Counted from the stretch's first letter, positions 45,225 through 55,303 are shown. The stretch: DNA of 64,000 nucleotides from Teredinibacter turnerae T7901 (GCF_000023025.1 NC_012997.1:1906764-1970763); one strand, 5' to 3'. Notes: a model not told the origin generated them from the letters alone. Numbers and translations are program-made.

Positions 45225-46871
45225 ATGGCTGAAGAGAAGCCTCTAAATTTTCTTGAACAATTGATTAAAAAAGACTTGGAGACTGGTGTGCATACGGCAA
45301 TTCGCACCCGGTTTCCGCCGGAACCCAATGGCTATTTGCATATTGGTCATGCAAAATCCATTTGTTTGAATTTTGGCCTCGCGCAAACTTTTGGCGGCGA
45401 GTGCAATCTTCGCTTTGACGATACCAATCCGGCGAAAGAAGACGTCGAATATGTTGAATCGATCATGGCTGATGTGCGCTGGCTCGGGTTCGACTGGAGC
45501 GGTGAGGTGCGCTATGCGTCCAGCTATTTTGACACGCTCTACGAGTGGGCTCAGTACCTGGTAAAAGAAGGCAAGGCTTACGTATGCGACCTCAATGCCG
45601 AAGAGGCTCGGGCTTATCGGGGCACCTTGACCGAACCGGGTAAAAACTCACCGTACCGCGAGCGCAGTGTTGAAGAGAGTCTCGACTTGCTGGAGCGAAT
45701 GAAGCAGGGCGAGTTTGATGAAGGCACCAAAGTGCTGCGAGCAAAAATCGATATGGCGCACGGCAATATCAATATGCGCGACCCGATTCTGTACCGAATC
45801 CGCAAACAGGCTCATCATCAAACCGGTGATAAGTGGTGCATCTACCCCACCTACGATTTCGCGCATGGGCAGGAAGATGCCATTGAGGGTATCACCCATT
45901 CCATATGCACCCTGGAGTTCGCAGACCACCGGCCGCTTTACGAGTGGTTTATCGAGAACCTGCCGGTACCTGCCAAACCGAGGCAATTTGAATTTGGCCG
46001 CTTAAATTTGAGCTATACGGTGATGTCCAAGCGCAAGCTCAAGCAACTCGTGGATGAAAATCACGTGTCTGGCTGGGATGATCCGCGGATGCCAACTATT
46101 GCAGGCTATCGACGTCGCGGCTATACGCCTGCCTCTCTGCGTAAATTTTGCGACATGATCGGAGTGACCAAGTCCGATGGCGTTGTCGATGTTGCCATGC
46201 TGGAGCATGCAATTCGGGATGATCTCGATAAAAATGCACCACGCGCCATGTGTGTGTTGCGACCGTTGAAAGTCGTACTGACCAACTATCCGGCCGATAA
46301 AACCGAGTCCTTGACGGCACCGGGCCATCCTAACCGAGATGATTTGCCCGTCCGCACCTTGCCGTTTGGTCGCGAAATCTACATTGATCAGGAGGATTTC
46401 CGCGAGGAGGCGAATAAAAAGTACAAGCGTCTGGTACTTGGCAAGCGTGTGCGATTGCGTAATGCATACGTGATAGAGGCCGAAGAGGCTATTAAAGATG
46501 AGCAGGGCGGCGTTATTGAAATACGCGCACGTTTGCTCGAAGAGACTTTAGGTGAAGATCCTGCTGACGGCGTGAAGCCGAAAGGCGTTATTCAATGGGT
46601 TGCGGCCCACGATTGTGCAACGTTTACTGTCAATCTCTACGACCGTTTGTTCAATGAAGCAGCACCGGATGCCGGCGGCGAATTCCTCCAATGTCTGAAT
46701 CCGGACAGTCTGGTTGTGCTCGAGAATTGTGTGGGTGAGAAAGGTCTGGCCGAGGCTGCGGTTGGCGCGGGTTATCAGTTTGAGCGCGAAGGGTACTTTT
46801 GTCGCGATACGAGTGGCGAAAAATTGATATTTAATCGCACGATAGGTTTGCGAGACAGTGGTTTTAAGTAA
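45225..46871 (+). CDS. glnS: Glutaminyl-tRNA synthetase
   Basis: This 548-residue class I synthetase charges tRNA-Gln. The HIGH-type motif is [14 protein letters not shown] and the KMSKS-type motif is [11 protein letters not shown]. The catalytic domain also shows [19 protein letters not shown], and the two-part anticodon-binding beta-barrel is in the last 210 residues. Having GlnS means this organism charges glutamine directly, at least in part. It is divergent from ppiB. cysS follows after 90 bases. Confidence 0.97.
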   Translation: MAEEKPLNFLEQLIKKDLETGVHTAIRTRFPPEPNGYLHIGHAKSICLNFGLAQTFGGECNLRFDDTNPAKEDVEYVESIMADVRWLGFDWSGEVRYASSYFDTLYEWAQYLVKEGKAYVCDLNAEEARAYRGTLTEPGKNSPYRERSVEESLDLLERMKQGEFDEGTKVLRAKIDMAHGNINMRDPILYRIRKQAHHQTGDKWCIYPTYDFAHGQEDAIEGITHSICTLEFADHRPLYEWFIENLPVPAKPRQFEFGRLNLSYTVMSKRKLKQLVDENHVSGWDDPRMPTIAGYRRRGYTPASLRKFCDMIGVTKSDGVVDVAMLEHAIRDDLDKNAPRAMCVLRPLKVVLTNYPADKTESLTAPGHPNRDDLPVRTLPFGREIYIDQEDFREEANKKYKRLVLGKRVRLRNAYVIEAEEAIKDEQGGVIEIRARLLEETLGEDPADGVKPKGVIQWVAAHDCATFTVNLYDRLFNEAAPDAGGEFLQCLNPDSLVVLENCVGEKGLAEAAVGAGYQFEREGYFCRDTSGEKLIFNRTIGLRDSGFK

Positions 46872-46961
46872 ATCCACGCATCATTGAAGCGCGTGCAGTG
46901 CAATACCTGGCAGTAAAGCAACGTCAGTAATGAGAGCAACGAGAGTTAAGTAAGAGGGCAT

Positions 46962-48338
46962 ATGAGTTTACGGATCTATAACACCGCCACCCGCCAAAAG
47001 GAGGACTTCGTTCCTGTTGACCCAGCCGCTATCAAAATGTACGTGTGTGGGCCCACAGTTTATAACCTGGTGCACATTGGTAATGCGCGGCCGGTGGTGG
47101 TCTTCGATACGTTATTTCGGGTGCTGCAATACCTCTACGATAACGTGATTTACGCGCGCAATATTACTGATATTGACGACAAAATCATGAAAGCTGCCGC
47201 AGAGAATGGTGAGCCAATAAGCGCATTGGCTGCGCGATATGCGGCGGAATACGAACGCGACATGGCGCAACTCAATGCTCTGCAGCCAACCATTGTGCCC
47301 TATGCAACTGAGCATCTTGAGCAAATGATCGCAATGACGCAGGCGCTGGTGAATAAAGGCCACGCTTACGCGGCAGATGGCCATGTATTGTTCGATGTAC
47401 AGTCGATGGGGGACTACGGTGAGTTGTCGAATCGCAGCCTGGAAGACATGCTGGATGGCGCTCGTGTAGAGGTCGCCCCCTATAAAAAATATGCTGGCGA
47501 TTTTGTGTTGTGGAAGCCGAGTGCGGATGCAGAACCGGGATGGGAAAGCCCTTGGGGGCGAGGTCGACCTGGCTGGCACCTGGAGTGTTCCGCGATGATC
47601 GAGAAGCACCTGGGCAACACGATCGATATCCACGGTGGTGGACGCGACCTCATCTTTCCCCACCACGAGAACGAACGTGCGCAAAGCCAGTGCGCGCATG
47701 ATGGCGAGCAGTATGTTAAGTACTGGATGCACAATGGTTACATTAATATCGACGGCGAAAAAATGTCCAAGTCGCTGGGCAATTTCCGTACAGTGCGTGA
47801 ATTGCTGGAATCGTTTCCTGGCGAGGTAATCCGGTTTGCGCTGCTTTCCGCGCAATACCGTTCTGAACTGGATTTTTCGGCCGAGTTGCTGGAGCAATCC
47901 AAAGCCAGCCTCGATTCGCTATACGGGGCCTTACGCAAAACTGAGGAGGAAATCCTTCCAGCCGGGCCAGCGCTTGCAGCAAGCCCCGGTTTTGCCGCCT
48001 TGATGGATGACCTGAATACCCCGCTGGCAATAAGCGAATTGCACCAACTGGCGCGCACCGTCCATAAAGCTGAACCCGAGAGCGAAGAGGCCCAAAGCGC
48101 TAAGGGTATGATGCTCGCCCTTGCTAATTTGATGGGGTTGCTGCAGGAAGACCCTGAAACCTGGTTCCAAGGCGGCGCGGAACAAGATGTCAGTTGGATT
48201 GAAGCACTTATTGCTGAGCGCCAACAGGCGAAGTTGGATAAACAGTATGCGCGCGCGGATGAGATTCGTGAAGAGCTCAAAGCCAAAGGCATATTGTTAG
48301 AAGATTCGCGCGAGGGGACAACGTGGAAAAAAGCGTAA
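46962..48338 (+). CDS. cysS: Cysteinyl-tRNA synthetase
   Basis: This 458-residue class I enzyme charges tRNA-Cys. The zinc and HIGH region is [19 protein letters not shown]; other zinc ligands are in WHLECSAM and [10 protein letters not shown]; the KMSKS motif is [17 protein letters not shown] precedes the ATG. The DUF3012 gene overlaps its end by 16 bases. In Pseudomonas folD follows cysS; here folD is 14 kb away. Confidence 0.97.
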
Positions 48339-48520
48339 TTGCTTTAGTCGTTACTGCGAGTCTCTGGCTGAGTAGTGGTTGCGCCGACGACGAGCCGGCA
48401 GCGCGTTGTCCCGAGAGCCGACAGAAGCAGTCTCAGGAATGGTGCGACCAGATGCTGGAAAAACCCAATGCAGAGTGGGTGGAGGAGGACTACCAGTCCT
48501 TCTCCTGTGATTGTATATAA
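48323..48520 (+). CDS. Small lipoprotein, DUF3012
   Basis: This 65-residue protein starts with GTG inside cysS, with GAGGGG upstream. A signal peptide ends in a lipobox ([11 protein letters not shown]). The mature part resembles DUF3012: [20 protein letters not shown] and a closing Cys pair (SCDCI), giving three cysteines that could form disulfides. Function unknown. It is probably translated by coupling from cysS. Confidence 0.78.
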
Positions 48521-48589
48521 AGCGCTCCACGGCGGTGGACTCGCTCTATCGCCAGTAATTTAGTGATGTAAAAAGAGTGTTTAAAAAGT

Positions 48590-49399
48590 ATGCAAGCTAA
48601 TTCGTTGAATTCGCGTTTTCAGCAAATTAAGTCCAATAAAATTTTCGAAATTTTTGTCATTAGCATCATTGTTTTTTCTGCACTGGTGGTCGGGGCTAAA
48701 ACCTACGACATTCCACCCGCTGTCGAACAAGCGGTCGTCGTTCTGGATTGGCTGATCACAGTTATCTTTGTTATTGAGATAACCATTCGGTTTTTGGCTG
48801 AAGACCGAAAATCACGTTTTTTCCGCAGTCCGTGGAACCTCTTCGACACGTTAATTGTACTTATCAGCATTATCCCAATCGAAAATGGCGAGTTGGCGGT
48901 CATTGGCAGGTTGGTAAGAATATTCCGTGTTTTGCGGATGGTTTCAATTGTGCCAGAGCTGCGTGTTTTGATCGTGAGCCTGATGAAAGCATTACCACAG
49001 TTAGGCTATGTGATGTTGCTCATGTTCATCATCTACTACATATACGCCGCTATTGGCAGCACATTTTTTGAGGAGATTAATCCTCAGCTTTGGGGCGATG
49101 TAGCGGTAAGTATGCTAACGTTATTTCGTGTCATGACGTTTGAAGACTGGACGGACGTCATGTACGAAACCATGACCGTTTATAGTCTGAGCTGGATCTA
49201 CTTCCTGTCTTTTATTTTTTTCACAGCTTTTGCCTTCCTGAATATGGTGATCGGTATTGTTGTGAGTGTGATGGAGAAGGAGCATCAGGCCCTCGCGGCT
49301 GCAAATGGTGAGGACGGCAGCTCGGAACTGGCCGCTATTCGACAGGAATTAAGCGAATTGAAAGCCTTAATAAAATCCCAGCGGGGAGATTTCTCATAG
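48590..49399 (+). CDS. Voltage-gated-type ion channel, single six-helix domain
   Basis: This 269-residue protein is the one-domain form of the voltage-gated cation channel superfamily. S1 to S3 lie in residues 20-105. S4 carries four arginines at three-residue spacing (IGRLVRIFRVLRMVSIV). The S5-pore-S6 unit includes the pore motif RVMTFEDWTDVMYE and S6 SFIFFTAFAFLNMVIGIVV. A C-terminal coiled coil (LAAIRQELSELKALIKSQ) should hold a tetramer. Known bacterial sodium channels have LESW-type filters, whereas this one has FEDW followed by TD, closer to eukaryotic calcium-channel repeats. Ion selectivity cannot be assigned. Confidence 0.9.
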   Translation: MQANSLNSRFQQIKSNKIFEIFVISIIVFSALVVGAKTYDIPPAVEQAVVVLDWLITVIFVIEITIRFLAEDRKSRFFRSPWNLFDTLIVLISIIPIENGELAVIGRLVRIFRVLRMVSIVPELRVLIVSLMKALPQLGYVMLLMFIIYYIYAAIGSTFFEEINPQLWGDVAVSMLTLFRVMTFEDWTDVMYETMTVYSLSWIYFLSFIFFTAFAFLNMVIGIVVSVMEKEHQALAAANGEDGSSELAAIRQELSELKALIKSQRGDFS

Positions 49400-49464
49400 C
49401 CCACGAACTCGATAAAGCCTGCCTACTCAGCCTGAGTCAATGCATTGAGCGTCAAGTTAGAGCT

Positions 49465-49998
49465 TTGTGGTGGGAAGGTGTGACTCAAGTATCCGAGTTC
49501 GAGTTGTTGCAATGGCTGCGAAGGGAACATGATATCCGGTGGGACACGGACGCGACTGTTGCGTTGTTCCAGCAGCATTTTGTGATTCGTCACGGGCTCT
49601 ATACCGTGCAAGCCGCGCTGCAGGAGACCGATATCCAGATGGAGATTTCTGCGGTAGGTATTCGGCTAAGCTCACGAGAATCTACAGGGCAATCGATTTC
49701 GATGGATGGATCTGCGCACGCTTTGGCGGAATTTTACCTGGATGAGCGACAGCTTTTCTGCACCGATAAAGCGCAGGTGACCGCATGGCTTGATCAATTT
49801 TGGCGGAGGTTTTCCTCACAAGATGAACTTGATGGGGCGCGCAGTATCCTAGACGTAAGCGATACAGCAAGTTGGACTGAAATTCAGAACCGCTACCGAT
49901 CACTCGCTAGGCGTCATCACCCGGATTTTGGCGGCGATCAAACGCAGTTTGTCGCTGTCCGGGAAGCATACGAGCAACTTAAAAAGCACTACAGCTAG
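49465..49998 (+). CDS. J-domain protein with DnaJ-related N-terminus
   Basis: This protein of at least 177 residues has a C-terminal J domain (about 125-177) with the HPD tripeptide in RHHPDFGGD, so it should stimulate DnaK. The N-terminal part (VSEFELLQWLRREHD, VALFQQHFVIRHGLYTVQ) matches the DNAJ-related family. The start is unclear: TTG at 49465 is the first usual start codon, but the frame is open back to the channel's last codons and the residues there (LDKACLLSLSQCIERQVRAL) look like the family's first helix. A rare start codon may be used. The channel gene ends 65 bases before the TTG. Confidence 0.8.
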   Translation: MWWEGVTQVSEFELLQWLRREHDIRWDTDATVALFQQHFVIRHGLYTVQAALQETDIQMEISAVGIRLSSRESTGQSISMDGSAHALAEFYLDERQLFCTDKAQVTAWLDQFWRRFSSQDELDGARSILDVSDTASWTEIQNRYRSLARRHHPDFGGDQTQFVAVREAYEQLKKHYS

Positions 49999-50049
49999 GC
50001 AGGGTCTATCCTTTAGTCGTTTAGGGCCAAATAACACAACATCTTCAGA

Positions 50050-52206
50050 ATGAATGCGCAGCAGCCATCACCCGAGACATCTGCCAGTCCTAACGCTGAA
50101 AGCTATGGATTCCGCTTAACCACTCGCCTAACCATCGGCCTCATCATTTTGATTGCTGCCATCGTATGGGCGTCGATCAGTTTTATCTGGATTAAAGCGC
50201 GTCCGCAAATTGCTGAAATCGGCGATCAATCGCAAATGCTGTTGGGTCAGAGTGTGGCTTTGGCTCTCGATCATCAGTTTTCGCAGGTGGCAGGTATCGC
50301 CCGCTCGCTCGCCGCAATTGGCGAGAGTGCGGCAGGCGACGAGCAAGCCATATTTAACTATGTACCCACGATCCTCGATCAGATGGGGCGCGATGGGCTG
50401 GTTGCGGGTGGTGGCATCTGGCCCGAGCCATACGCGTTCAGTAAAGACAAAGTCCGCAACAGCTTTTTTTGGGGTAGAGATGCGCAGGGAAAGCTGCGCT
50501 TTTTTGACGATTACAACAATCCCGACGGTCATGGCTACCACAACGAAGAGTGGTATGTCCCGGCCAGGTTGCTGCAACCCGGGCAGGTTTATTGGTCGCG
50601 CTCCTACACAGACCCTTACTCGCTGCAACCCATGGTGACATGCACTGCACCCATTTATAGCAACGGTGAATTCATCGGTGTGGCTACAGTTGACCTCCGT
50701 TTGGACCGCGTTTCCTTGGTTCTGGACCGGCTCGTCAATACGCTGAATGCATACGCTTTTGTCGTGGATCGCAATAATAAGTTTATCGCGTATCCCTACC
50801 CGGAGCGGGTAATGACTCAGCGACTTGTGGGTGGAAAAAGCACGCCCGATTATATTTATGCTGAGGAGCTGGCTTTACTGCAGCCGTCTTTTCAGCCCTT
50901 GGCTGATACGCTGGCGGCAATTGAAAGGCGCATATTTGGGCGTTTCTCCCAGCGCACCACCGATTACATGCTGAATGTTGATCTTTTGGCCAACGCAAGT
51001 TATCAGATTGATGCCGCCGAGGCTCGACGAATAGCTGCATACATCTGGAATTTGCAACAGAACCAGGGGTTTTATCCCGAAGAGTTGGGTCGCCAGGAAC
51101 TGCCGAAAGACGGGTTGTTATTCGATGACGCGGCGGCGATTGTTTACCAGCTGGCGGATACCAACTGGAAAGTTGTCACTGTATTTCGTCATACCAACCA
51201 GCTTGGCCTGACCGATGGAGTTTTTCTGCGTATGGTCTGGGGCATAGTGGCAAGCACACTGCTGCTGGGGTTGCTCGGATATGCTTATCTCCACCGGCAG
51301 CTGTTTAGGCCGCTGCGTCGTTTGCTCAACGACTTGTCTGAAGTTGTAAGCCAACCAACGCGAGGCAGGCTGGAGCTCAGTCATCGGCGTAAGGATGAAC
51401 TTGGCCTGATTGCATTCTGGTTCAACCAGCGGTCGAGTCAACTTGAGGTCGCACTCACTGAGGCGGAGACGGCAAATCGAGCAAAAACGGCATTTCTCGC
51501 CAAAATGTCCCACGAGTTTCGCACCCCGCTGAACTCAATAATCGGGTTTAGCCGACGACTACAGGACAAGCTCAAGCACCAGGTTGATGAGTTTCACTAC
51601 GAGGCTATTCGCAGAATTCATACTAATGGGCACCATTTATTGGCACTAGTGAACGACATCATCGATATGACCGCGATCGAATCGGGCGGTGTGAAGTTGC
51701 GTGCGCACGAGGAAAGCGTGAACGAACTACTGCAGGAAGCGGTAGCGGAGTGCCAGATCTATGCGGAGCGCAGCGATGTGCGGCTGGTAAAAAAAGAGCT
51801 AGCCGTGGATGTGCTTATTGTTTGCGATCGCAATAAAGTTGTTCAGATTTTGGTAAATTTGCTGTCTAACGCACTCAAGGCAACACGACGCGGTTCGGTG
51901 CAGTTGAGCGTGAAACAATTGCTCGAAGACAGAGAGCATATCTATTTTGAGGTTGTTGATACAGGTATTGGTATATCCGAGCAGGACCAGCAGAAGTTAT
52001 TTAAAAAATTCAGCCAGTTGGAGAGTCGGATTGGCTCTGAGCGGGGAACCGGGCTCGGGCTTTTTCTGGTCAGAGAGTTTGTAAAAATGCATGGTGGAAG
52101 TGTGGACCTTACCAGCGAGCTTGGCGTTGGCACCACGTTTACTGTGAAACTTCCTGTGAAACAAACTCAGCTTCGCGAGTTGGGCGGTGGTGATTCCAGC
52201 GCGTAA
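50050..52206 (+). CDS. Transmembrane Cache-domain sensor histidine kinase
   Basis: This 718-residue kinase has a membrane helix near residues 30-50, then a long periplasmic dCache-like domain (about 60-390, with YNNPDGHGYHNEEWYVPA and WSRSYTDPYSLQPMVTCTAP). A second helix follows (MVWGIVASTLLLGLLGYAYL), then HAMP, HisKA (His488 in SHEFRTPLNSIIG), and the ATPase domain (NLLSNALKAT, DTGIGISEQD, GTGLGLFLV). Cache domains bind small organic acids, amino acids or other nutrients. No receiver domain is fused and no response regulator is adjacent. Its kinase core resembles that of the 41.8-kb kinase. Confidence 0.92.
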   Translation: MNAQQPSPETSASPNAESYGFRLTTRLTIGLIILIAAIVWASISFIWIKARPQIAEIGDQSQMLLGQSVALALDHQFSQVAGIARSLAAIGESAAGDEQAIFNYVPTILDQMGRDGLVAGGGIWPEPYAFSKDKVRNSFFWGRDAQGKLRFFDDYNNPDGHGYHNEEWYVPARLLQPGQVYWSRSYTDPYSLQPMVTCTAPIYSNGEFIGVATVDLRLDRVSLVLDRLVNTLNAYAFVVDRNNKFIAYPYPERVMTQRLVGGKSTPDYIYAEELALLQPSFQPLADTLAAIERRIFGRFSQRTTDYMLNVDLLANASYQIDAAEARRIAAYIWNLQQNQGFYPEELGRQELPKDGLLFDDAAAIVYQLADTNWKVVTVFRHTNQLGLTDGVFLRMVWGIVASTLLLGLLGYAYLHRQLFRPLRRLLNDLSEVVSQPTRGRLELSHRRKDELGLIAFWFNQRSSQLEVALTEAETANRAKTAFLAKMSHEFRTPLNSIIGFSRRLQDKLKHQVDEFHYEAIRRIHTNGHHLLALVNDIIDMTAIESGGVKLRAHEESVNELLQEAVAECQIYAERSDVRLVKKELAVDVLIVCDRNKVVQILVNLLSNALKATRRGSVQLSVKQLLEDREHIYFEVVDTGIGISEQDQQKLFKKFSQLESRIGSERGTGLGLFLVREFVKMHGGSVDLTSELGVGTTFTVKLPVKQTQLRELGGGDSSA

Positions 52207-52240
52207 TGCGAGTCTGTGCAGTTTGGGTAATTTGCTGCTG

Positions 52241-53179
52241 TTAGCGGTGTGCTGCGGCCAGCTGGTCTATTTTTTCGATAGTATTCAAGCAAGCCCCCAG
52301 GTAGCCATGTCCAAATAGGTTCAGGTGATTGAGCAAGTGGTAGAGGTTATACAGGTGCTCGCGCTGTTCGAAACCCGCATCCAGTGGCCAAGTGGCGTTG
52401 TATTGGTGGTAAAAGCCTGAACTAAAACCGCCGAATAGCCGGCTTAGGGCGATATCTACCTCGCGGTCCCCGAAGTAAAATGCAGGGTCGAAAATAGCGG
52501 GGCTTCCGTCTTCACAAATTCCTTTATTTCCGCTCCACAGGTCACCGTGAACCGCACTGGCCATTGGTTGGTGCCCGTGTAGCAGGATTTCTGTGTTTTC
52601 TTCGAGGCGCTTAAGACCGCGCGCAATCACGTTGTATCCATTGTCAATCGCCTGGCGCAATTGTGGCTCCATACGGTGCTCAAGCCAGAAGCTATGCCAA
52701 TGCTTAGCTGGCGTGTTGCTTTGGGGGCTAAGCCCGATGTAATTATTGATTTGCAGGCCGAAGGGCGTTGCTGCCGGCGGGCGAGAGGAGCAAGCGTCAG
52801 TAACAGCGTGCGAGTTAGCTGATTCGCGGTGGAGGCTAGCCAGTTGTTTGCCGAGTAGATCGTCATTTCTGCTTCCAGTCAGGTGTAAAAATGTCATCAC
52901 AAAATAACGTGTACCTCCGTATTCCCCGCAGACGAGCGGCTGTGGGCATCGCAACTGATTGAAACTGGAAAGGCACGCTAAACCTGCGGCTTCTGCGTGA
53001 AACATATCGGGCTCGCCGGCAGAACTGTGTTTAACGAAGAAACTCCCACGGTCCGTTTCGAGCCGAAAGCTCTCATTAATGTCGCCGCCTCCGACAGCGT
53101 TGTACCCCACAAGCGTGAGGTCCTGTTCTAACCTGTTGCAGAGTGACGTTTTGATATCTTGCCAGAGTTTTGCTGTCAT
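52241..53179 (-). CDS. Fructosamine kinase family protein
   Basis: This 312-residue kinase-fold protein carries the signatures of the fructosamine-3-kinase/ketosamine kinase family: DRGSFFVKHSS (ATP Lys), the catalytic loop AVHGDLWSGNKG, and AIFDPAFYFGDREVDIALS (metal Asp). These enzymes phosphorylate sugars attached to amines and help to undo glycation. The bacterial members mostly lack tested substrates. It stands alone, convergent to the Cache kinase and divergent from djlA. Confidence 0.92.
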   Translation of the reverse strand: MTAKLWQDIKTSLCNRLEQDLTLVGYNAVGGGDINESFRLETDRGSFFVKHSSAGEPDMFHAEAAGLACLSSFNQLRCPQPLVCGEYGGTRYFVMTFLHLTGSRNDDLLGKQLASLHRESANSHAVTDACSSRPPAATPFGLQINNYIGLSPQSNTPAKHWHSFWLEHRMEPQLRQAIDNGYNVIARGLKRLEENTEILLHGHQPMASAVHGDLWSGNKGICEDGSPAIFDPAFYFGDREVDIALSRLFGGFSSGFYHQYNATWPLDAGFEQREHLYNLYHLLNHLNLFGHGYLGACLNTIEKIDQLAAAHR

Positions 53180-53251
53180 AGGTTGGTAGCGTGTCGTTGC
53201 GGGTTATCTTGTCATTGTATAATTGTGGGTTTAGCCATCAAGGTTTAGGGA

Positions 53252-54049
53252 ATGTTAGGAAAAATAATTGCAGGGTTAATAGGGTTTCTTACCTTAGGTC
53301 CATTTGGGGCGATTTTGGGCGTGCTGATAGGCCATTTTTTCGACCACGGAAGGCAGCAGTTTGCTCGACGGTTTGATCCTGAGCAGCGGGCTAAAGTTGA
53401 AACGGCGTTTTTTAATGCAGTTTTTCCGCTTTTAGGACATCTGGCTAAGGCCGACGGACGGGTCTCAGAAGAAGAGGTCAGTGGCACCGAGCAGCTTATG
53501 GCAAAAATGGGACTTGGTGTTGAGGCGCGCAAAAAAGCGATTGCGTTGTTCCAGCAAGGCGCTCAGTCTGATTTTAATCCGCACGCTCTGCTCGACGATT
53601 TTAATCTTGTTTGCGGCAAGTACCCGGACCTCAAACAAATGATTCTGGTCTACTTGATTTCACTCGCTTACGCGGATAATCATCTTCATGAGCAGGAGGA
53701 AAAAGTGCTGGCTGACATTGCCAGTACACTCGGCTACTCATCATTTGCGTTTAACCATTTGCTCGGCATGGTGAAAGCGCAGGCGCATTTCTATCGCAAT
53801 CAACAGGGGCGACAGTCGCCACCGCAGCCGCGCGAAGACGAGTTGATACTCGCGTACCGTGCACTCGGTGTAGATGCTTCGATAAGTGATGCGCAGCTGA
53901 AAAGTGCTTACCGAAAACTCATGAGCGAATATCACCCAGACAAGCTTGCCGGGCGGGGTGTGCCAGAAGATATGCTAAAAGTCGCCACTGAGCGAGCGCA
54001 AGAAATTCAAGCAGCATACGATTTGATCAAGAAGCATCGCCGAGGTTAA
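53252..54049 (+). CDS. djlA: Co-chaperone DjlA (TerB domain plus J domain)
   Basis: This 265-residue protein has an N-terminal membrane segment with Gly residues (IAGLIGFLTLGPFGAILGVLIG), a TerB-like helical domain (about 50-175, AKADGRVSEEEVSGTEQLM) and a C-terminal J domain with HPD in SEYHPDKLAG. DjlA is an inner-membrane DnaK partner linked to envelope stress and capsule control in E. coli. A hairpin at 54176-54202 lies beyond its stop. Confidence 0.94.
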   Translation: MLGKIIAGLIGFLTLGPFGAILGVLIGHFFDHGRQQFARRFDPEQRAKVETAFFNAVFPLLGHLAKADGRVSEEEVSGTEQLMAKMGLGVEARKKAIALFQQGAQSDFNPHALLDDFNLVCGKYPDLKQMILVYLISLAYADNHLHEQEEKVLADIASTLGYSSFAFNHLLGMVKAQAHFYRNQQGRQSPPQPREDELILAYRALGVDASISDAQLKSAYRKLMSEYHPDKLAGRGVPEDMLKVATERAQEIQAAYDLIKKHRRG

Positions 54050-54175
54050 GCAGTTAGGCATTCTGCGGTTGGTGATAAACAGACAAGCACTTGGCGCTAT
54101 GGGAAGCGGTTTGCGGGCTGACTTTCTCGAGGAGTGGTTTTCACCTGTTTGGCGATTTTTCTTAACTCTAAGCGC

Positions 54176-54202
54176 GCAGCCGCCAGTAAATCTGGCGGCT
54201 GC
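54176..54202 (+). terminator. Perfect 11-bp hairpin after djlA
   Basis: GCAGCCGCCAG and CTGGCGGCTGC pair perfectly around TAAAT, 127 bases after the djlA stop. It has no T-run, so it could be a terminator or another structured element of the 222-base spacer. Confidence 0.4.
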
Positions 54203-54271
54203 TATGCTCTAAAAATAATACCGCCAGGGTGATGCACACGGCCAGGAAGGCTCGTGGACAGGAATATGTAA

Positions 54272-55303
54272 ATGCGTGCTTCAATACATGCGTCGATGGA
54301 TCTGGTCCAGAAAACTCGTCTAGCGATTCAACTCAAAACTAGCTGGCTGACCAAGTGCGCTGGGTTACTTGGTATTGGGGCGAAGCGCCCCAAGCTATGG
54401 CCGCTTTGGGGATGCTGGCTGGTGATATTAGCGTTGTCGTTGTCTTGTAAAGTGTACTCATGGTCTTACAGTGGCCACGCGGTAATCCTGGGGAGTGCTT
54501 TGTCCCAGTTAGACCCCACTGCACGCAAGGAAGCTTTTACCCAAATTGAATATCTATATAACAGAGCTAGTGGCAATAGCCGTTTCCTGCCTAAATCCTG
54601 TCTTTCGCAAAAGTCCTTGTGCTTTTTTGCTTCTTGGCCGGACCGTGAACGTGATAAAACCCTTGGTGAATTGTATCGAATGGTGGGCGCAGAGGTGCCG
54701 GCCGTATTGAAGGGGTTAACTTCAAGTGAAATCGCTAGTTGGCATTTTACGAATCAGGTATTCAATCTCAACGATAGAAAGTTCTCCGCAGCCTGTGAGC
54801 TTAGGGATCGCGGTCAATTATACGATGTACTGCCTCAACTCGAATCGGCGCTGATTAGGGAGTTATCAATTGCCCAGCGTGCTGTCACCTTAGCACTTTG
54901 GACGCATCTTCTGGCGGATGCCCACCAGCCACTCCATAACTTAACTGGTTCACTGGAAGGTTGTGCTCACGATTTTGGCGGTAACGGTCTATGTGTTGTC
55001 AAGCGGCGAAACAAATGTGAGCGCTCGTTGCACCAGCTCTGGGACTCCGGAGCAGGCCTGTTCGATAAACCTGATATGATTTCACCCTTAGGCGTAGCAG
55101 ATGCTCGCTCGCCAACGGCGGTCGATTATCGTGTGATACAAAATGAATCCTTAGCTTTGGCGAGTGAAGTTTATGCGCCCAATCTGGAGCTTAGCTCGAA
55201 TGCTTACATTACAACCGTACGGCGGTTATCGCGCATAAGGGCGCAGCAGGCAGCTCAGCGAATAGCGCTATTGCTCAAAGAGCTGACCGGGAATAAAACG
55301 TAA
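54272..55303 (+). CDS. S1/P1 nuclease family protein
   Basis: This 343-residue zinc nuclease cleaves single-stranded nucleic acids in this family. After a long N-terminal stretch and hydrophobic core (WPLWGCWLVILALSLS) a signal cleavage before Trp64 is likely. In P1 nuclease the mature N-terminal Trp itself binds zinc, and here Trp64 starts WSYSGHAVILG. Further zinc ligands are in WHFTNQVFN, THLLADAHQPLHN and HDFGGNGLC. The enzyme should act outside the cytoplasm, perhaps for nutrient nucleic acids. The 63-residue N-terminal leader is longer than a normal signal peptide, so the start could be further in. Confidence 0.9.
   Translation: MRASIHASMDLVQKTRLAIQLKTSWLTKCAGLLGIGAKRPKLWPLWGCWLVILALSLSCKVYSWSYSGHAVILGSALSQLDPTARKEAFTQIEYLYNRASGNSRFLPKSCLSQKSLCFFASWPDRERDKTLGELYRMVGAEVPAVLKGLTSSEIASWHFTNQVFNLNDRKFSAACELRDRGQLYDVLPQLESALIRELSIAQRAVTLALWTHLLADAHQPLHNLTGSLEGCAHDFGGNGLCVVKRRNKCERSLHQLWDSGAGLFDKPDMISPLGVADARSPTAVDYRVIQNESLALASEVYAPNLELSSNAYITTVRRLSRIRAQQAAQRIALLLKELTGNKT

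Noticed and set aside
47112-47897. 261-codon minus-strand frame inside cysS
   Set aside because: Antisense to a conserved synthetase with all motifs intact; no support for expression.
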